Under the pieces are notes generated by a model. The model had not been told where the DNA came from, searched no databases, and was given only the letters and a program-made list of their open reading frames with translations. Below, piece by piece: positions 61,746 through 64,000 of a DNA stretch of 64,000 nt. This DNA is from Rubinisphaera margarita (GTDB lineage: Bacteria; Planctomycetota; Planctomycetia; Planctomycetales; Planctomycetaceae): contig NZ_JAKFGB010000014.1 of assembly GCF_022267515.1 (NCBI RefSeq), positions 620,001-684,000 on the forward strand, read 5' to 3'. A program made the position numbers and the translations under genes. How positions within the stretch are numbered: position 1 is the stretch's first letter; every line of letters begins with the position of its first letter.

Positions 61746-63185
61746 CTATCTCGACGGGTCAAACTCGAAGGCTGGCTTTTCCTCGGGCGGCAGCGGACCG
61801 GCATTCTCGGCCCGGTACTTCGAGAAACACTCGGGATTGGGTTTCTCGGGAAGCGTCTCGCGCCAGGCGTGAAGCTTCTCCAGCAGTTCGCCAGCGATCT
61901 CGGGATGCGATGACTTCAAATCGTTCTGTTCGAGCGGATCGCGATTGACGTTATAAAGCTCAAGCACTTCGAAGTTCGCACTGGTCAACAGTCGCCACTT
62001 GCCATCGAGGATCGAGTAGGATTGACCTTTGCGGCCCGGAATGCCCTTCCAGAACAGGGGCTTCTCGCGGATCGGAGACTTTTCTCCCAGCAGCGTTGCA
62101 ACCTGGCTCTTGCCGTCGGGCTGGTAGCCTTCAGGCAGGCTTGCACCAGCGAGATCGCAGAAGGTGGGCAGCAGGTCGACGGCGGAGATCCACGATTCAT
62201 CGTCGATCGCACCCGCCTTGATCTTCCCCGGCCAGCGGGCAATGAACGGGACATTAATCCCGCCCTGGAGGATGGACGCCTTGCGTCCGTCTCGTCCGCC
62301 GGTGGTTCCGACGCTGCAGCCGATCCCAAACCCTTCGCCGGTCGCAGAATCGTACATCGTGGTGATCTTACCCGGGCGACCGCTCCCGGCGGGGCCGTTG
62401 TCCGAGCTGAAAATGACCAGCGTATCGTCGGCCAGCTCCAGTCGGTCCAAAGCATCGAGCAGTTCGCCGATCCGATCATCGGCATGGGAAAGGACCGACG
62501 CATAGACATTGTGGGCATCGTCCAGCTCAGGAAACCGGCGACGATATTCCGGCAGCGTGTGATGCGGTGTATGCGGCTCGTGCATCCACAAGTTGATAAA
62601 GAACGGCTTGTTCGCGGCCGCACTCTTTTCGATAAAGGCAATTGCCCGAGCGGCATCCTGATGGACGGGCATTTGTTGGCCGGCGCAGTTGAATGCTCCG
62701 TATTCGTCGTAGCCGTATTCGCTCGGCAAGGGCGAATCAGGAATCATGTTGTTGGCCAGATGCCATTTCCCAAAGTGAGCCGTCGCATACCCCGCGGACT
62801 GCAGCATCCGGGAAAGTGTCGGCACGTTTGGATCGAGCCAGTCCGGCATATTCCGTCTGGCGTTACTCTCTACCCAGGCAAAATGGCCATCGATCGTGTA
62901 ACGAGCCGGGAAATGACCCGTCATCACCGCTGTTCGGCTTGGAGAACAGACGCCGCTGGCGACGGTGAAACGATGGAAGTCGGTTCCCTCTTCCGCGAGC
63001 CGATCGATATTCGGCGTCTTCAAATAGGGATGTCCGTGGCAGCCGAGATCACCCCAGCCCCAGTCATCCGTAAAGATAAACAGAATGTTGGGACGATCCG
63101 CATCGCGAGCCTGCTCGACAGCGAAAAGCGGACAGGTCGACATCAGGATGAAGCCCAGTACCAGGACGAGTGACGTCAGCTTCAT
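61746..63185 (-). CDS. Secreted formylglycine-dependent sulfatase
   Basis: 479 residues. The ATG at 63185 has CGGAG 7 bases upstream and a signal peptide follows (LVLVLGFILMSTCPLFAVEQ). The metal-binding Asp pair is in FTDDWGWGD (39-47) and the sulfatase signature is CSPSR at 80-84, where Cys80 is converted to formylglycine. AHFGKWHLAN and IFSSDNGPAGSG are the other active-site segments. It hydrolyses sulfate esters, probably of algal or other sulfated polysaccharides. Planctomycetes encode many such enzymes. No maturation factor is in the window. Confidence 0.95.
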   Translation of the reverse strand: MKLTSLVLVLGFILMSTCPLFAVEQARDADRPNILFIFTDDWGWGDLGCHGHPYLKTPNIDRLAEEGTDFHRFTVASGVCSPSRTAVMTGHFPARYTIDGHFAWVESNARRNMPDWLDPNVPTLSRMLQSAGYATAHFGKWHLANNMIPDSPLPSEYGYDEYGAFNCAGQQMPVHQDAARAIAFIEKSAAANKPFFINLWMHEPHTPHHTLPEYRRRFPELDDAHNVYASVLSHADDRIGELLDALDRLELADDTLVIFSSDNGPAGSGRPGKITTMYDSATGEGFGIGCSVGTTGGRDGRKASILQGGINVPFIARWPGKIKAGAIDDESWISAVDLLPTFCDLAGASLPEGYQPDGKSQVATLLGEKSPIREKPLFWKGIPGRKGQSYSILDGKWRLLTSANFEVLELYNVNRDPLEQNDLKSSHPEIAGELLEKLHAWRETLPEKPNPECFSKYRAENAGPLPPEEKPAFEFDPSR

Positions 63186-63454
63186 GGAATGACTCCGAAA
63201 GCGATGATAAGCGGTTTGAATAAGCATAGATTGATGCTTGGGAGCCGACGACACAAGCCAACGCCGAAATCTCGGGCCGACGGAAGCAGCCGTCACATCG
63301 AGAGGGCTCGACACAGGGAGAGGCAGAGAGCGGGCTATCGGAACCAGTCCTCGCAGCCGGTTCGCTGGCTGCGGATAAACCGTAGCTTGCCGCATGCGAG
63401 TCTCGTCTCTGGAGCAGACGGCGGTGTCGCTCCGCGTTCGAGCAGGAAATGAAG

Positions 63455-63528
<74 letters not shown>

Positions 63529-63556
63529 GTGTGAAGTGGAGGGCAAACCCTCTGAT

Positions 63557-64000
63557 TTACTGCGTTTTCGACTCCTGCTCTGGCAGTGTACCTGCGAAAT
63601 CGGCGTGCGTCGAGCGGTAGAGATCGGCGATCTGACCGACCATCTGGTCGATGCGGAAGTTCTTGCCGACGTGCAGTCGTCCCGCTTCTCCGACAGCGCG
63701 GGCCGTGTCCGGGTTCCGCAACAAATACAGCAATTTGTCCGCCAGAGCCTCGCTGTCCGAATGGGGCACAAGGAAGCCGGTTTCGGTGTCTTTAATCGCG
63801 CTGTAGATCCCGCCGACTTTGCTGGCGACCACCGGACGGCCCCAGGCCATCGCTTCCAGCATGATCGTTCCCAGCCCCTGCTTGATCGACGGCAGGCAGA
63901 AGATGTCCATCGCCCGCAGTGCTTCCTGGAAGCCGAACAGGTTCGGGACGAACGTCACCTTCTGGCTGATGTTAAGCTGACGGGCCATTTGCCGGAGATT
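63557..64000 (-). CDS. Glycosyltransferase family 4-type, C-terminal part
   Basis: 148 residues visible; the frame stays open to the right edge, so the N-terminus is outside the window. The C-terminal Rossmann domain of a GT-B enzyme is seen: VTFVPNLFGFQEALRAMDIF, PSIKQGLGTIMLEAMAWGRP (E-x7-E type donor-binding motif) and VVASKVGGIYSAIKDTETGF. It transfers a sugar from a nucleotide-sugar donor. Acceptor unknown. Confidence 0.9.
   Translation of the reverse strand, partial: NLRQMARQLNISQKVTFVPNLFGFQEALRAMDIFCLPSIKQGLGTIMLEAMAWGRPVVASKVGGIYSAIKDTETGFLVPHSDSEALADKLLYLLRNPDTARAVGEAGRLHVGKNFRIDQMVGQIADLYRSTHADFAGTLPEQESKTQ

Overview
The window looks like a chromosome segment of a planctomycete, most likely in the Planctomycetaceae sense (Gimesia/Rubinisphaera-like; the genus is a guess). 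The evidence is gene content. There are two DUF1559 pseudopilin-type proteins, a DUF1501 protein next to a 1705-residue cytochrome c/WD40/DUF1549/DUF1553 protein, a secreted formylglycine sulfatase, a DUF1080 protein and an alternative complex III operon fused to a caa3 oxidase operon. Base composition is moderately GC-rich and fairly even. I see no prophage, transposase, CRISPR array or rRNA.

Layout. 1-6.6 kb: the end of a large membrane-anchored protein, uppP, an HtrA-like protein that has lost its catalytic residues, and a small retropepsin-like protease. 6.6-21.6 kb: one leftward respiratory block, actA-actB-actC-actDE-actF, then a small membrane protein, a Sco copper chaperone, and oxidase subunits II, I, III, IV and a second III-like subunit. 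22-30 kb: leftward NfeD/flotillin pair, DUF1080 protein, enolase-superfamily enzyme, beta-propeller protein and S41 protease. 30.2-31.2 kb: a long intergenic stretch followed by a gene for a 77-residue peptide with an (Arg-Ser-Cys)6 core. 31-40 kb: dinB-like/cysS leftward; DUF1559, trxB, M24 peptidase, bioF-like and OleB-like hydrolase rightward; rhomboid leftward. 40-47 kb: housekeeping run rpmE-prfA-prmC-murA-aspS plus an ABM-domain protein. 47-52 kb: intradiol dioxygenase, secreted proteins, tRNA-Arg(CCU), a degenerate Ldh_2 protein and a small membrane protein. 52-59 kb: DUF1501 and the giant multidomain cytochrome protein. 59-62 kb: a cobalamin riboswitch with its own promoter ahead of a DUF1559 gene and a DUF6580 putative transport protein. 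62-64 kb: sulfatase, tRNA-Arg(UCU) and the C-terminal part of a glycosyltransferase.

How genes work together. The Act complex (quinol to cytochrome c) and the caa3 oxidase (cytochrome c to oxygen) form a full quinol-to-oxygen electron path, with Sco for CuA assembly. Several of its subunits carry long histidine-rich tails or loops. rpmE-prfA-prmC-murA-aspS is a translation and cell-wall run.

The two most unusual items are the B12-riboswitch-controlled DUF1559/DUF6580 pair, which may be an undescribed cobalamin uptake or B12-responsive surface system, and the Cys-rich repeat peptide, which may be a modified-peptide precursor or a metal-binding peptide. The intergenic regions also carry at least two families of dispersed repeats.
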